DNA of 64,000 nt from Ophiocordyceps camponoti-saundersi (nom. inval.) (GCA_003339415.1 PDHQ01000058.1:62001-126000); one strand, 5' to 3'. Positions 10,922 to 22,415 are shown, numbered from the stretch's first letter. The notes: a model not told the origin generated them from the sequence alone. Made by a program: numbers and translations.

Positions 10922-12808
10922 AAGAGAAGAAAAATGAGCTTGCTTTTTCCTTTCTTTTTTCTTCCTTTTCCCCTCCCTTTTATGATTCTCCCTTTCTTCC
11001 CTCCCCGCCTTTTCATCATCCTCTTTCTTCGCCCCTGTCATCGGCGATTTTCTTCTTCTTTTTTTCCCATTCGACGACGCTTTGACTTGGGACCTATCTT
11101 CGCCCCGTTGTCCTTCGCCAACCCACGGACGGCAGACCCGAGGACTGCAGACCCAAGGATGGAAGAGGGGGGATTTTTACGATGGACTTTCTTGACGGCT
11201 TACCACCATTTCGGTGTTGCTGCAAGGTACGAAGGGGACGAGTTGCGGGAGCTTCCGCACTTGTTCTTCCTTTTTTTTCCCCTTCTGTCCTTTTTCATCT
11301 CTTCTCTTTTCATTTTGTCTCGCCGCAGAAACAGAATCGTCTCCTTTCTTTATTTCGCTGTTTATCCGAACATGTTTCTCTCCCCTTCTCGCACCCTCTT
11401 ACATGGTGAATATCGAGGCGGGTTTGTAGGTTTTGTATGTGTGCATCAGGCTCTAAGGCAGGCATAGAGACGGATGTGAGATTTTCCTTTTTTGCAGTGT
11501 ATTTCAGCTTTCATCGTAGAAAAACAAAACTCACTCTCCCTTACACCGACCTGCATACATACATACACATCTCCCTCACATTAGACAAATCAGCAACGGA
11601 CTCGACTCCGCGCTGGAGACGTCAACGACGATGTTTTATTCCTCCCCCCGTTTCTCACGAGACCCCTTTGTTATATCTTGTCTCTCCGGCCAAGGACACG
11701 TTTTTTTCCCATCTTTCATCTCGCACATCCCCCCTCCCCTCAAATGATTCGGGTCGCGCCGGCTGGGCTTATGCGTGTCTCAAGGTGCGGCTCGTGTCAT
11801 CTTACGGCTCTAATCTATCTGCCTCCCGAGGCCTGGACTGGGACTGAGCCGGCTGGTCAGCTTCTTCTTTTTTTTTTTTGCTTCCATGCGGCGACCCATG
11901 TCCTTTCCAGAATTCATGTAGGGATACTTACGTATGTATGTCGGCATGCACTTACGTCCTTGTATGCATGTATGGATACGTATGGCGTATGGCGTATTGC
12001 TCTAAGCTTCTAGCCGTGATGACGTGTAACACATCAAGACAAGACACACACACCCCGGTTCCGCACTGGCCTTCTCATGGCTGACAGGCTGGAATGCAAT
12101 GGCTGCGGTGAAACATGGTCCAAGTGGTGGTAACTGGCATGGATGGAATTAGAGGTATGTACACGCCTATCCGTACATACAATGAAACTACAACAGAGAC
12201 ACATCGGCGTAGTTGTAGGTAAAAGTAGATGGATGGAAACTGATCCTACCATGGCTGTTGCCCCCTTGCCTGAACCTGCCCTGCTGCTCTTCATGGGCTC
12301 ACGTGGTGTAACCAGAAACAGAGGCCGCTATGACCCATCATCTTCCAACCGCAACACAGCGGGTGAATAAAACCCTGAATGAAAAGCCCAACTTGGTATC
12401 AAGGTGAGGAGATGTCGTTTTGAGGGGGGGGAAGAATGGTTTGAAAGCAAAGTGCATCGGCGGCTGCATGTGGGAATGTCTGTGTAAGCTCCGACGAGTC
12501 TGACGAAGCCTCGGTATGGATGTTTGTTGTTTGTGGAGGGGGTGTGATGCTCTTGAATTCTGAGCAAGGCGACGGTGAGCTTGCTCGTACTACACTGCAG
12601 CCGCAGGCCATCGTCGACAAGGGCGGTGACCATGGCTGTAAGCTGAAAAGGCAGCGCGCCATCTGTAGTCCGTGAGGTGGGATACGGGGCCTTGTGCTGT
12701 CGGCGGACCAGTCTTTTCGTCGCGGCTGAAACAAAAAAAAAGACATCGTCGACGGCCGAGGGGAGCAGCCCAAAGCGCCAGAGTAGTTGAAGTAGTAGTA
12801 CCGAAAGC
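10922..12808. other. Long intergenic region, pyrimidine-rich
   Basis: From 10930 to about 11420 the plus strand is strongly pyrimidine-rich (long CT and T tracts). Frames here encode only Phe/Leu/Pro/Ser strings and are rejected. From 11900 to 12640 are several short tacgtatg/gtatgtatg motifs and no open frame with protein-like composition. No RNA gene was recognised. Confidence 0.55.
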
Positions 12809-13491
12809 TTACGCAGCCTTGTCGGCTACGGCCTTCTTTTCGTTGACGGCCAGACTCAGGGCGACGCTCTTGGGGCGCGGGCGCATAACAGCGTCCTGGC
12901 TGCTCATCCGGCGGTCGAGGGCGCGCTCGAGTTTGGCGCCGAGGGCCAGCTTCCCCAATCTGTCCGTCTTCTCGTCGGTGAGGGCGACTCTCTGAGACGA
13001 GAGGGCCTTGTTTTCCATGCGATCGAGGCCCGAGGCGATGTCGCGAATCTCGGCATGTGCGGAATCCGACGTCTGGACCGTGGGCGCGAAAGATGGGGCG
13101 GCCATGCTGTAGGTACTGTAGCGGGCCGAGGTCCGAACCTGTAGGAAAGATGGGACGGATCAGCTGAAGTTTTGAGGGGATGACCAAGGGGAAAAAAAAA
13201 GGGGGGGGAGGGGGGAGAAGGGGTTCAAGGAAACGACAAGAGTCGAAGCGGGGCGCACAAACCGCGTTGGACGTCTTTGACTGTTCGCGACGGTTGGCCA
13301 AGAGAAGGACAAGAACAAGGCGAGACGAAGGAAACAGGGTGAGACAGAGAGACAGAGAAGACAAGAAGTGCGCGAGATTTATTATGGGGTAGAGGAAAGG
13401 GTTTTGTAGGGGAAGAGGGAAAAAAAAACTTGTGTGGCAGACGTACTGATGGGGCCATGATGGGGCGTCGCGAGTCTATCGAGATAGGCAT
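12809..13491 (-). CDS. Small conserved-looking protein, function unknown
   Basis: Two exons, 13491-13447 and 13138-12809, 124 aa, joined by a 308-bp intron with a consensus GTACGT donor and a CTACAG acceptor, both in phase 0. The N-terminus is MPISIDSRRPIMAPSVRTSARYSTYS, basic and Ser/Arg-rich, resembling a mitochondrial presequence (inference). A second in-frame ATG at 13105 would give a 98-aa protein without the intron. The body is helical and charged (HAEIRDIASGLDRMENKALSS, DEKTDRLGKLALGAKLERALDRRMSS). I recognise no named family. The intron holds long A and G runs. Confidence 0.72.
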
Positions 13492-15136
13492 CGTTTCTGA
13501 GATGGCACGAGACTGGCGAGGCTCGGGAACGCAGGCGAGAGGGGCGTTATAGCCTTATGTTGTATAGGTATGTGTGTGCAGAATGTATGGATCGTCTGGA
13601 GAGCAAGCGAAGCTATGCGGGGGTGCGGCGGCGGCGGTAGGGGGACCTTGTTTCCGAAGCCGAGTCGATGAAGGCTGCTGCTGCTGTTGTTGTGCTCAAG
13701 GAGAGAGGGAAAAGCGACAGAAAGAAGTTGGTCGTAGATTGTTGGTGGCGGTGGTGGTGGTGCTTGTGGTGTTGACGCCTTAAGGAGAGGAGGGAGGGAG
13801 AGGAAGAGGGAGCGGGAAATAAGAGGAGGCGAAGGAGGAGGAGCGGGTAGGTATGTAAGTAGGTAGTGAGTGAGTGAGTGGTATGAGATGGGGAGGATGG
13901 AATGGGGGAGAGGGGCCGTTGTTCCGCATGGATGCGTGAGTGAGGTGTGATGTGGAGTGTGCAGGTAGGTGTGTGTACCTCTATCTACGTGGGTACCGAC
14001 TCCAATACCCTGTACCCGGACGGGCCGGCATGTGCCGCAGAGGAGAGAGAGAGAGAGAGAGATGGAGAGAGAGACACCTGTTGGGCTCCTTGATCATCAG
14101 GGATGAAATGACAGGGGAGGGTTCATTTTAAAACAGCCAAAAAAACGGCCGTGAGGAAGAGGAGAGTGTGTACATACATACGTAGGGCCGTTGTTGAACC
14201 CCGGTCGGCCCATCGTGAAAGCAAGCACTTGACAGCAGCAGGAGACAGAAAAAAACAAATATGCATACATATGTATGTACATAGGAAGAAAGAATTATCG
14301 CTCCATTCCATTAATATCCAGTACCATGAATGAGGCTTACAGGGGAGGGGGGGAGGAAAGCAAGGGAGTTACAAACATGCAGTGAGTGCCTACAGGGGAA
14401 GGGTGGAAGAGTCCTCTCTATTTCCTTTCCCCTCCCCCCCCCCGGACGAGAAACATTCTATCACCGGTCGAAGCAGAGCCGACGACGACGAAGAAGACGA
14501 TGACGACGCCCACGTGGCTTGTTGTTTCCAGCATCTCTCGTGTGAGCCGTTCCGTTCTTTTTTCTTTTCCGTCCCATGATATGAGTAAGGCGCCTCGGTA
14601 CGACCTACCTACCTACCTAGCATAGCATCCATGTTTTGACCTGAATGGGAAACGCGTGATTGTGCATATAGCACTAATATCGAAATGACAACGTCACCCC
14701 CCAATATCAACCGTCGAGACGCGCGCGCGCCGCCGCCGCACGCAGCTTTGCGCCGGCCAATTATAATCGTACAAATGCACGTGCTATATGTACACACACA
14801 CGCGCCCGTCCGCGCGCGCGCCGTCAGCCACGCGCACGTGGGCCGGATAAACCCCCATGCACCCCCGGTTTTATCCCCCCCTGCTATTATGTCATCCGTT
14901 CATCGAGTATCCGTGCCATCCGCCCGTATCCGTACAAGTGTCGTATCCGTACAACAACGAAAATCACGAGCCTTTGTCATCATCCGTCAGTCGTCGCTTT
15001 ATTACCTCCTCCCATTTTCTCTGCGGCCATTCAGCGAGACTATCATCACGACACCCATCATCAGCCATTACAAAGGAAAACGAAACCTGACCTTAACAAG
15101 GGTGAAAAAGGAACTTGAAACTTGACAATAGAAGAA
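13492..15136. other. Intergenic region with microsatellites, no gene recognised
   Basis: G-rich and purine-rich DNA. It contains a (GA)n run near 14043-14062, a short Z-DNA-like gcgcgcgc stretch near 14720 and another near 14813, and CA-rich DNA near 14797. Frames across 14685-15125 lack protein-like composition. Confidence 0.5.
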
Positions 15137-15475
15137 TTACTCACCGCAATCCTGACAACATCCGTGCCCACACTCGCCAATGTACGCCCTCATCTCCCCC
15201 GTACGCTCATCCCTCCTCCTCAAGACGGTGTCGAAGATGCAGTAGGCCAACCGGTTGGGCTGCTGCTGGCAACGGCAACACCTCCACACCCCGCCCAGCA
15301 TTCGGAACCAGCAGTGCCTCAGAGGGCAGGCCACGACCACTTCCGTCACCCTCTCAATCGTCATGTTGTCGCATCCCCATCGCTGGCCTCGGTGGTCCGT
15401 CGTCGCCAGCCTGCAGTAGTCCATCTCCGTCAGCATGTGGCTGCAGAGGTATTTGTATGGTCTCGCTCGACACAT
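15137..15475 (-). CDS. Small Cys/Trp-rich protein, probable zinc binder
   Basis: Intronless, 112 aa from the ATG at 15475. It has 15 cysteines and several histidines in paired arrangements: MCRARPYKYLCSHM, then ACPLRHCWFRMLGGVWRCCRC, and finally GECGHGCCQDCGE at the C-terminus. The spacing of Cys/His pairs suggests a zinc-binding fold. There is no signal peptide, so it is presumably intracellular. A perfect TATA box (TATAAAA, 15587-15581) lies about 105 bp upstream on the same strand and supports a real gene. I know many short Cys-rich fungal proteins of this style but cannot assign a named family. Confidence 0.62.
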   Translation of the reverse strand: MCRARPYKYLCSHMLTEMDYCRLATTDHRGQRWGCDNMTIERVTEVVVACPLRHCWFRMLGGVWRCCRCQQQPNRLAYCIFDTVLRRRDERTGEMRAYIGECGHGCCQDCGE

Positions 15476-15580
15476 TGCTGTCTCTTCTTCTGCGTCTTCT
15501 GCAGTTTCTTTGTCTGTCTTCTTGATCCTCCTTTCTCATCCCAAAGAACCTCATCTTCAAAGAGGGCAGCTCAGCTCTTC

Positions 15581-15587
15581 TTTTATA
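15581..15587 (-). promoter_or_regulatory. TATA box of the Cys/Trp-rich gene
   Basis: TATAAAA read on the minus strand, about 105 bp upstream of the ATG at 15475. Confidence 0.55.
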
Positions 15588-15592
15588 CTCGC

Positions 15593-16547
15593 TAAAAAAA
15601 CCTGTGAATTTCTCGCGATACTGGAAACCCGGACTGAAATCCACCACCCTGGCCCCGGCCGAAAAGCGTCTCTTTGTTGCCTCACCAATTCCATGACAGG
15701 CAGCACAGTTGACCAAACCAGGAATCGACCCAAAGGCACCTTCGGCAGCACATCTTAAACCCCGGCCTGTCACAGCTAGGAGCACGAAACGCCAAATTGC
15801 TCTGCCACCATCGGAACGCCGCTGTCATTTCACAGGGGCAAATTCTGTCCCGTGGTGGGCGGAAAGGCCATCTACAACTGGTACACACGCCTTTCTCGTT
15901 TGCGAATCCTCCCGACGTAACCTGTCCTGGCCTGTCGACTGTCCTGCTTGGAACGGGCATCTAACCCGAAGAGCCGTCCCCATCATCGGAAAGATATGAG
16001 ATGATGCCCGATTCAGGGGTTGTTGGCCTGCCTTACGTCCACAGCTTTCGCCAACATGACGTAGCCCTATCAAGAAACATAGAAATTGGCTCGTGACGCC
16101 TTTCTTGACCGCGTAGGTACGACAATGCGGCACCAACTCGAGGTTCCTCAACTGCTAGCTTGACACGCCCTGGGGCCTAGCCAGTCGCTGCAGTTAGGGA
16201 GGGAGGGGGGTTGGGTGTTGGTATCACGACCGAGGCCGGCCAGGGCCAAGGTGGCGTGGCCTGTTTTCCTCGTCGACGAGCGTCGTGGTGGCCAAATTTG
16301 CCAAGGCGGAGATCCATTCGTCCATGATGCACCGGCCGCTGTTCCACCGCCTCAGCCATGCATAATCGGAGCATTCGCTGTGAAGCGCGCAAGACATGTG
16401 GGATCGAGCTGAGAGCCACGAGCCGAGCCAGGCACAGTCAGCAGACGCACAAGTGCCCCGTGGGCGGATGCATGCCTCGCGGCAACATTTTCCATGCCGT
16501 GTTGCCGTCAGCTCCCTCGACACGGCAGCCATGCTTGGACCACCTCC
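15593..16547. other. Intergenic region, nothing recognised
   Basis: About 950 bp between the Cys/Trp-rich gene promoter and the 3' end of the AP-2 mu gene. Short open frames on both strands have no domain and inconsistent composition. Confidence 0.5.
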
Positions 16548-17978
16548 CTAGAATCTGCCAGAACAGTCAGGTGCGTTGCTTGTGTGCAGACAGATTAACT
16601 TGCACCCACCGTATCTCGTAGGACCCGGCTCTGGTCATATATCGCACCCATTTCACGCTCGAGTAGTTGCTCTTCTCAAACACCTTCAGATACCTCACCA
16701 GCAGGCCCGAGCTGGTAAACATGAGCAGGCTAAAGTTCAGACTCAGCGGAGGCCGGCTCCAGGCCCGTTGGTTGGTCATGCTTGTGAGGATAGCCTCGGC
16801 GCTCAGTACGTATTCGCTCTGGCCGGTGAAACGGCCGACCTTCCACACAATGATGTTCTCGCTCGGCTCGTACTTTGCCTTTCCCAGCGTGCAGCGCTCC
16901 GTGATTTTGGCCGTGTTGAGGGGGGTCGGAATGCGGATGACGACGTTGGTAGCAAAGAGCTTGGGGCCAAAGTTGGCCTTGATCCCGATGCTGTACTCGA
17001 CCTTGGTCCGTCCAATCTCGTTGACGATGGCATGCACCTTGAAGGGTAGATTGACGTTTTCTGTGGCGCGGTATCGCATGAGCTCGAACTCGCCATCAGG
17101 GGGCACGAAGCTGATGATCCGGTCCGAGTCGAACTTGCCCAACTTGACGCACTGATGAAATTGGCAGTCCTCGAGCGTGACGCTTCCCGCCGCTGCCTTG
17201 GTCGCCTTGGTGCCGGTCCTGTTGCCGCTCGGATAGCTCTGCAGCCCGTCGTTATCGAGGAGAAGCCGGTCGTTGAGGCCAAATTTGCACTCGGGTGTGC
17301 CGGACAGGTAGGCGCGCATGATGATTTGCCCCGTCACGTCGGCGCGGAGGACGGTTCCGGTCGCGGACATGAGCAGGTTGACGTCCTCTATCACGTCGAC
17401 AAAAGCCTCGTTCTTGCGGTACCTGACGTTGGCCTTGCGCCACGAGAGCGCCCCCGTGGCTTGCATCGTGATTTTCGATGTGTCCTGCGGCTTCACCTCG
17501 GACTTTACGCCCTCTGTAGTGATGTACATCTTGAGCGTGTCCGTCTCCGTGTTCTGGGGGTAGCCAAAGTCGATGATTTCTAGCGCCGGAGCGACGTCAG
17601 CAGGCCGATCAAAGGAATCATCGAGGGTAGCCGAGGCGGACCATCGAGCAGCTCGTAAACCAGAACAAAGTTGTTCTTGACGGCCTCTTCGTCAAATTTG
17701 CCAAAGTAGCCTTTGCCCAGCTGGATCAAACGGTAGAGAAACTCGAAGACGAGCGCGGCATTGGCATTGCTCTTGGTGATGGCGACAAGGTAGATGTTTT
17801 CGTGCTTGACATGGCTAAAGGTGGTGCTACCCAGTGTCAAGATTGGCGAGCGGACTTGGGCATTGGAGATGACCTGGATGCGGAAGACGTCGGCCAGACG
17901 GGGGCGGCAGTCGTTTCGAAAGGCGCGGAAGATGAGATTCTCGCCTTTTTGGTTGAAAACGAGGACCCCTGAGATCAT
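16548..17978 (-). CDS. APM4: AP-2 clathrin adaptor complex, mu (medium) subunit
   Basis: AP-2 mu binds YxxPhi sorting signals and PI(4,5)P2 and links cargo to clathrin at the plasma membrane. Exons are 17978-17642, 17579-16610 and a 7-bp final exon 16554-16548; total 437 aa. The first intron (GTCCGC donor) joins VYELLD to EIIDFGYPQ. The last intron (GTGGGT donor, CTGAC branch, GGCAG acceptor, 55 bp) restores the canonical C-terminus SYEIRF; reading through it would instead add 12 unrelated residues. The N-terminal longin-like domain is residues 1-140 (MISGVLVFNQKGENLIF), and the mu homology domain runs from about 170 to the end. AP-1 mu starts and ends differently, so AP-2 is the secure choice. 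Confidence 0.96.
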
Positions 17979-18368
17979 GATTACGCGGGGCAGAGAGCCC
18001 TCGACTCGAGACTGCTAGATGGAAGCAGGTAGATGAGTCGATGGGCGATGATGGGGATGTATCACGTTGGGATGTTGTACGATTACTCCGTAGAGGACGT
18101 TGGAAAGCTTCCTCACGTGACTATAGCACCTGAGTCGGGTGGAATCGATTGAAGCCTGACCCTAACCCTCGCGCAGGTGCTACGGAGGGCTCGCATGTGC
18201 GTACGAATATTCAACCCAACTCCAACAGCAGTAGGGATACTGGGTAAATATGTCAGGTACATGAGGCTTGGAGGCGCCTGCAACCTAATTAAGCTGATGC
18301 CCATGTATCTGCAGTGCACGCTTAAATATCGAGTGAGAATATGTCTTTCTTTCGTCACATGAGGCATC
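17979..18368. other. Divergent promoter region between AP-2 mu and the HET gene
   Basis: About 390 bp shared upstream region of two divergent genes. It holds a short telomere-like ccctaaccct at about 18161, judged too short to mean anything. No TATA box is clear. Confidence 0.45.
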
Positions 18369-20714
18369 ATGCCTCTCTTCAGAGAGCCTCTGTCCGTTCA
18401 AGACGATCCGGGAGGTCTTACTCGTTGGAGCTATCGCGATCCTCGAGAACCGCCTCTTCCCAACGATGACCCGACAAAACCATTCTGTGCCATCCATTCA
18501 GTGACAGTCGCGCAGCTGAAACGCTCCTCCTTTGGTCCTCATAAGCTGAATCCTGGCCTTCCCCGAGTAGAGGGCCTCCGAGACTGGAACTTCGGAACTG
18601 TGGCTGCTTGCAGAGCTAGGCGGAGTTGGTGTCGCATATGCCGTCTGATAGACGATGCTCTTGATCCTGAATGGATAGAACACTGGCTGAAGCGTGATAT
18701 CAAGGCCTGCTGGATCTGGGATGGTGTTCTCCATGAAAACCAGCACAAGGCAACACTCAGGCTGCGCATCTCGATAGAGGCGCACCCTCCTTTTGACCTG
18801 GTTCCCCTGGACCAGGATGAGGCAGCTTTTTTTTCAGCTCGGCCCGTAGCGGCTGATCACTTCGATGTCGGCCTGGTCAGGTCCTGGGTGCGTTCTTGCG
18901 AAAAATGGCACGGCCACGAATGTCTAGATACGACGCCTTGGCAGACGACGGATTATGGCGTGCCCTTCATCAGGCTCATATCCTTGGATGAAGCTAGGCT
19001 CATTGAGACGGCTCGTCCCGAGCCATACGCCGCATTGAGCTATGTCTGGGGCCTTTCCGAGGTCTTCAAAACGCGCAAGAGCAACATCGCCGAGTTACTG
19101 CTGCCTGGAGGCACCAAGCCCCATGCGCAGTCTTTCCCCAAGTCCATAGGTGAAGCCATCTCGCTGGCGCAGTCTCTAGACTTTCACTTCCTCTGGGTCG
19201 ACTCCATCTGCATCATTCAGGACTGTCAAGAGGACAAGGATCAACAACTCAGATTGATGGGCGAGATTTACACTCACGCGAGTCTCACCATCGTCGCTGC
19301 GGCTGGTGACAACTGCAACGCGGGTATCCCTGGCCTACGTCCCGGCAGTCGCTCTTGTCCTCAGCCAGCTGCCCTCATTAGCGACGACCTATGCCTCGTG
19401 TCGCTGCGTCCTGATATCGAAAGTAGGCTACTTTCCGCTTTGTGGAATACACGCGGCTGGACATACCAAGAGCGATTACTCTCGCCGAGATGCCTCTTCT
19501 CCCTTCCTGGTGGCTCGGTGAGCTTTCAATGCTCGAGGGCGGTATGGGGTGAAGACTATCGCGCAGAGTCGCCGCAACTGGTCTCATGCGCCCCAATGAA
19601 AGACATTTCTCTGAATGAAAGCTCTTTGCAGGTCGGAGGAATCCGTGACAGGTTGCCACCCCGCGTGCAGACGAAACGGTCGTCGTACCTGCAGGAATAT
19701 TCGCGCCTGATTTGGGACTATACGGGAAGAAACATGACCTACCTAAGCGATCGCTTGGTAGGCGTTGATGGTGTGTTGGACGTGCTGCGAAAGGCTTTCA
19801 ATTTCAGGACCATACAGGGGCTTCCCGAGCCAATCTTTCATTTTGCTCTGCTCTGGCAGCCGCGGAATAAGATATATCGCGTACCTGCAGACGAGGGAAC
19901 AGGACTGCCACTATTTCCTAGTTGGTCGTGGGCTGGCTGGAGGGGGCCTGTCGGCTACGATGATTGGAATGAGATGAACGGATTGCCCACTCTAGACGAG
20001 CGAGCGAGACGGATCATCCCCCGAATTTCTATCACGATGAAGGGAACAGCCCCGATCAAGGCCTTTATCCCCACAAGAAGCCGAGTTGAGGTTCCAAACG
20101 GATGGTCCGAGGTCAAGAGCGCCGCCGACGGCGTCTGTTATCTGCGCGGGACGGATAACATGAGATACTACACGGTTCCATTGTCAACGGTGCCGGTTCT
20201 CACACCAGGCGCCTTGAGTAATGTCCGAGTAGTCGGGCTTCGCTTCCGGGCATACGTAAGTAAGTTCCGTCTCAACGACATTAATCGAGGCCCGATTCCA
20301 GATGAAGACAGGCCTCCCGTTGAAGCAAAAGGCCGGTTTGGGCTCGGTCCAGTTTCCCATGATGATCCGTGGATCGGGACCATCATCCTCCCTGTGGTGT
20401 ATCACAGATGGATCGGAAATGCTTACGAGTTTATCCTTCTTTCTGAGAGCTATGGCTTTAGTCGATATGAAGCGGATTCCGTCGTTGCTAAGAAGCTGCC
20501 GCCGTACGGGGTATACGATGTGATGATGATACGCAGAATCGACGGTGAGGAACTGTCGAGATATTGCCATCACTTGTCTACTTGCGGCGAAGAGAACTTC
20601 TGTCAAGAGATTGAGACGGGGAGGAGCAGCGTGATAGAGAGGATCGGGGTTGGCAGAGTATATCAGACAGCATGGCCAGTGGACAGCAAGGAGGAGGACT
20701 TTATTCTAGTTTGA
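18369..20714 (+). CDS. HET-domain protein (heterokaryon incompatibility type)
   Basis: HET domains (PF06985) act in fungal non-self recognition and trigger programmed cell death when activated. Intronless, 781 aa. The domain begins with YAALSYVWG at about residue 220, followed by SIGEAISLAQSLDFHFLWVDSICIIQD (about 258-285), MGEIYTHASLTIVAAAG (about 298-314) and WNTRGWTYQERLLSPR (about 356-371). The three conserved HET blocks are therefore all present and in order. The first 200 residues contain a Cys-rich patch (RSWCRICRLIDDA) common in such proteins. The C-terminal 400 residues show no NACHT, WD or TPR repeats, so this is the stand-alone class. The frame has no visible damage. Confidence 0.95.
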   Translation: MPLFREPLSVQDDPGGLTRWSYRDPREPPLPNDDPTKPFCAIHSVTVAQLKRSSFGPHKLNPGLPRVEGLRDWNFGTVAACRARRSWCRICRLIDDALDPEWIEHWLKRDIKACWIWDGVLHENQHKATLRLRISIEAHPPFDLVPLDQDEAAFFSARPVAADHFDVGLVRSWVRSCEKWHGHECLDTTPWQTTDYGVPFIRLISLDEARLIETARPEPYAALSYVWGLSEVFKTRKSNIAELLLPGGTKPHAQSFPKSIGEAISLAQSLDFHFLWVDSICIIQDCQEDKDQQLRLMGEIYTHASLTIVAAAGDNCNAGIPGLRPGSRSCPQPAALISDDLCLVSLRPDIESRLLSALWNTRGWTYQERLLSPRCLFSLPGGSVSFQCSRAVWGEDYRAESPQLVSCAPMKDISLNESSLQVGGIRDRLPPRVQTKRSSYLQEYSRLIWDYTGRNMTYLSDRLVGVDGVLDVLRKAFNFRTIQGLPEPIFHFALLWQPRNKIYRVPADEGTGLPLFPSWSWAGWRGPVGYDDWNEMNGLPTLDERARRIIPRISITMKGTAPIKAFIPTRSRVEVPNGWSEVKSAADGVCYLRGTDNMRYYTVPLSTVPVLTPGALSNVRVVGLRFRAYVSKFRLNDINRGPIPDEDRPPVEAKGRFGLGPVSHDDPWIGTIILPVVYHRWIGNAYEFILLSESYGFSRYEADSVVAKKLPPYGVYDVMMIRRIDGEELSRYCHHLSTCGEENFCQEIETGRSSVIERIGVGRVYQTAWPVDSKEEDFILV

Positions 20715-21002
20715 GTTCTTTGTATCTCGCTTGATGAATAGTAATGTGAGTGAGCAAGATGCGAGGAGCTCAACCCCAGTTCAGTCAGCCCTGACACTCC
20801 GGATCACCTCTCACACAACCTCCGTCGTGATCTGATGTTGCTGGTTGGGTAAAGGGTGCTTAGTATGAAGGCGTGCGGGAGCTGCTGACTAAAGATTCTT
20901 GAAGAAGCTGCACACTTACGCTGGAGGCTAGAGCCAGCCTCTCATATGAATATCCAACCACGACAGTAAGCCAGCCTCGAGGCTCCTACACCGTCAAGAA
21001 TA

Positions 21003-22415
21003 ATGTCGTCTGCATTCCCGGCCTCCTTCGTCACGCCATGGCGAGAAAGGCTCTCGTCACATCAGGCGCAACAGACGGATGACTTTCCCAACTACTACGT
21101 TGCCGATTGGGACGCCCTCATCACCACCAGCGTGCCCAGGTCTCTTCACGTCGGCATTGGATTCTCTCTTTACAAGCGCGCCATTCTCTCGGCCATCTTA
21201 AAGTCCAAACACACCATCGACTTCGTCACGTGCTACTGGGCGCCGTCTCCAACTCGCGAAGCCTTCAGGGACGCCCTGATCCAGCTCGCGGCGTCTCGAA
21301 GACATCTTGACCAAGGAGAACCTCCGCTTCGCATCACCATTGGCTTTTCTTCCATGGGCCTTTTGCAGAAGTTGTTACATACGTCTTCCAAGCATGGACA
21401 CTTGTATCCCCCGTCGCAATGGCCGAGCCTTGGTCTCCCTGATGAGGACACACTGCGTGCTGGAGGCATCGACATGACAGTCAAGAGCCTCTTCTTCACC
21501 CCGTTCAGTGTCATGCATCCCAAGTACATCATCATCGACCGAGTCCACGCATTTCTGCCTAGCTGCAATGTCAGTTGGGAGCGCTGGTTTGAGGCATGTA
21601 TCGAGGTGGAGGGTGAAGTCATCTCACGTCTACTAGCTTTCCATCAAAGCGTCTGGCAAGCCAGCGTCCACGAAGTCGTTGGCGCACAGCAATCGGAGGC
21701 TTCCGGCGAGAGCGAATCAAGTCCCGTCACAGAAGCAAATGACGATTCGCCTACGCGATCCATCCAAATCAACCTGTCGCATCCCGTGCCCACCATTCTC
21801 CTTCCGTCCCCTCATCATCGAAACCCCAGATTTCGCTTCTTCCCATTCTTGTCTCATTCTAACCCGCCAACGACACCGCTCAACGCAGCGCTTCTCACGC
21901 TATTTGCCAATGCGAAGCGTGAAATTGCCATGTTGTCACCAAACTTTACCTCTTGGCCTGTTTTGGAAGCATTGCTGGAGGCCTTATCTCGTGGAATCGA
22001 CGTGCAAATTCGCACCAGCAAAGGCATGATGCTGATTGAGCAACTCGTCACTGCCGGCACAAGTACTTCAAGGTGTCTTCGTAAATTCATCGAGAAATAC
22101 CAAGCCTTACAATCACGGTCTCAGTCCTTTGATCTCGAGGCTCAGCCAGTCTCGCCCGGTAAACTTGAGATCCTGTACTTTAAGCCTCGAACGGATCGCA
22201 AGGACAGCGATGAGGAGCCGCTGTTTAGCCACGCCAAGATGACATTGGTAGACGACGAATATCTCGTCCTCGGCTCAGGGAACATGGATCGTGCAAGCTG
22301 GTGGACCAGTCAGGAGCTCGGGATACTCTTCCACGTTCCCAACTTTGAGGGGCGCGCGTTGTGGGAGAGCGTCCTGGAGGCGCGAACAGAGGTCATGTAT
22401 CGATCGGCGAACTAG
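21003..22415 (+). CDS. Phospholipase D-fold protein (two HKD-like motifs)
   Basis: PLD-superfamily enzymes hydrolyse or transfer phosphodiester bonds; two HxK(x)4D motifs form one active site. Intronless, 470 aa. The first motif is MHPKYIIID (His172, Lys174, Asp179) followed by PSCN where GSxN is usual. The second is HAKMTLVDDEYLVLGSGN (His410, Lys412, Asp417) and is canonical. Between them is a low-complexity Ser/Glu linker (about 228-255). No signal peptide or clear membrane helix is seen. It resembles the bacterial-type cardiolipin synthase-like fungal proteins more than the large PX/PH PLDs, but substrate cannot be told. It follows the HET gene by 288 bp on the same strand. Confidence 0.88.
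   Translation: MSSAFPASFVTPWRERLSSHQAQQTDDFPNYYVADWDALITTSVPRSLHVGIGFSLYKRAILSAILKSKHTIDFVTCYWAPSPTREAFRDALIQLAASRRHLDQGEPPLRITIGFSSMGLLQKLLHTSSKHGHLYPPSQWPSLGLPDEDTLRAGGIDMTVKSLFFTPFSVMHPKYIIIDRVHAFLPSCNVSWERWFEACIEVEGEVISRLLAFHQSVWQASVHEVVGAQQSEASGESESSPVTEANDDSPTRSIQINLSHPVPTILLPSPHHRNPRFRFFPFLSHSNPPTTPLNAALLTLFANAKREIAMLSPNFTSWPVLEALLEALSRGIDVQIRTSKGMMLIEQLVTAGTSTSRCLRKFIEKYQALQSRSQSFDLEAQPVSPGKLEILYFKPRTDRKDSDEEPLFSHAKMTLVDDEYLVLGSGNMDRASWWTSQELGILFHVPNFEGRALWESVLEARTEVMYRSAN

Noticed and set aside
10934..11467. 177-codon plus-strand frame after sec72
   Set aside because: Phe/Leu/Pro composition from a T/C-rich tract; most likely 3' untranslated or intergenic DNA.
18158..18172. Telomere-like ccctaaccct
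   Set aside because: Barely more than one unit, located inside gene-rich DNA; a chance match.
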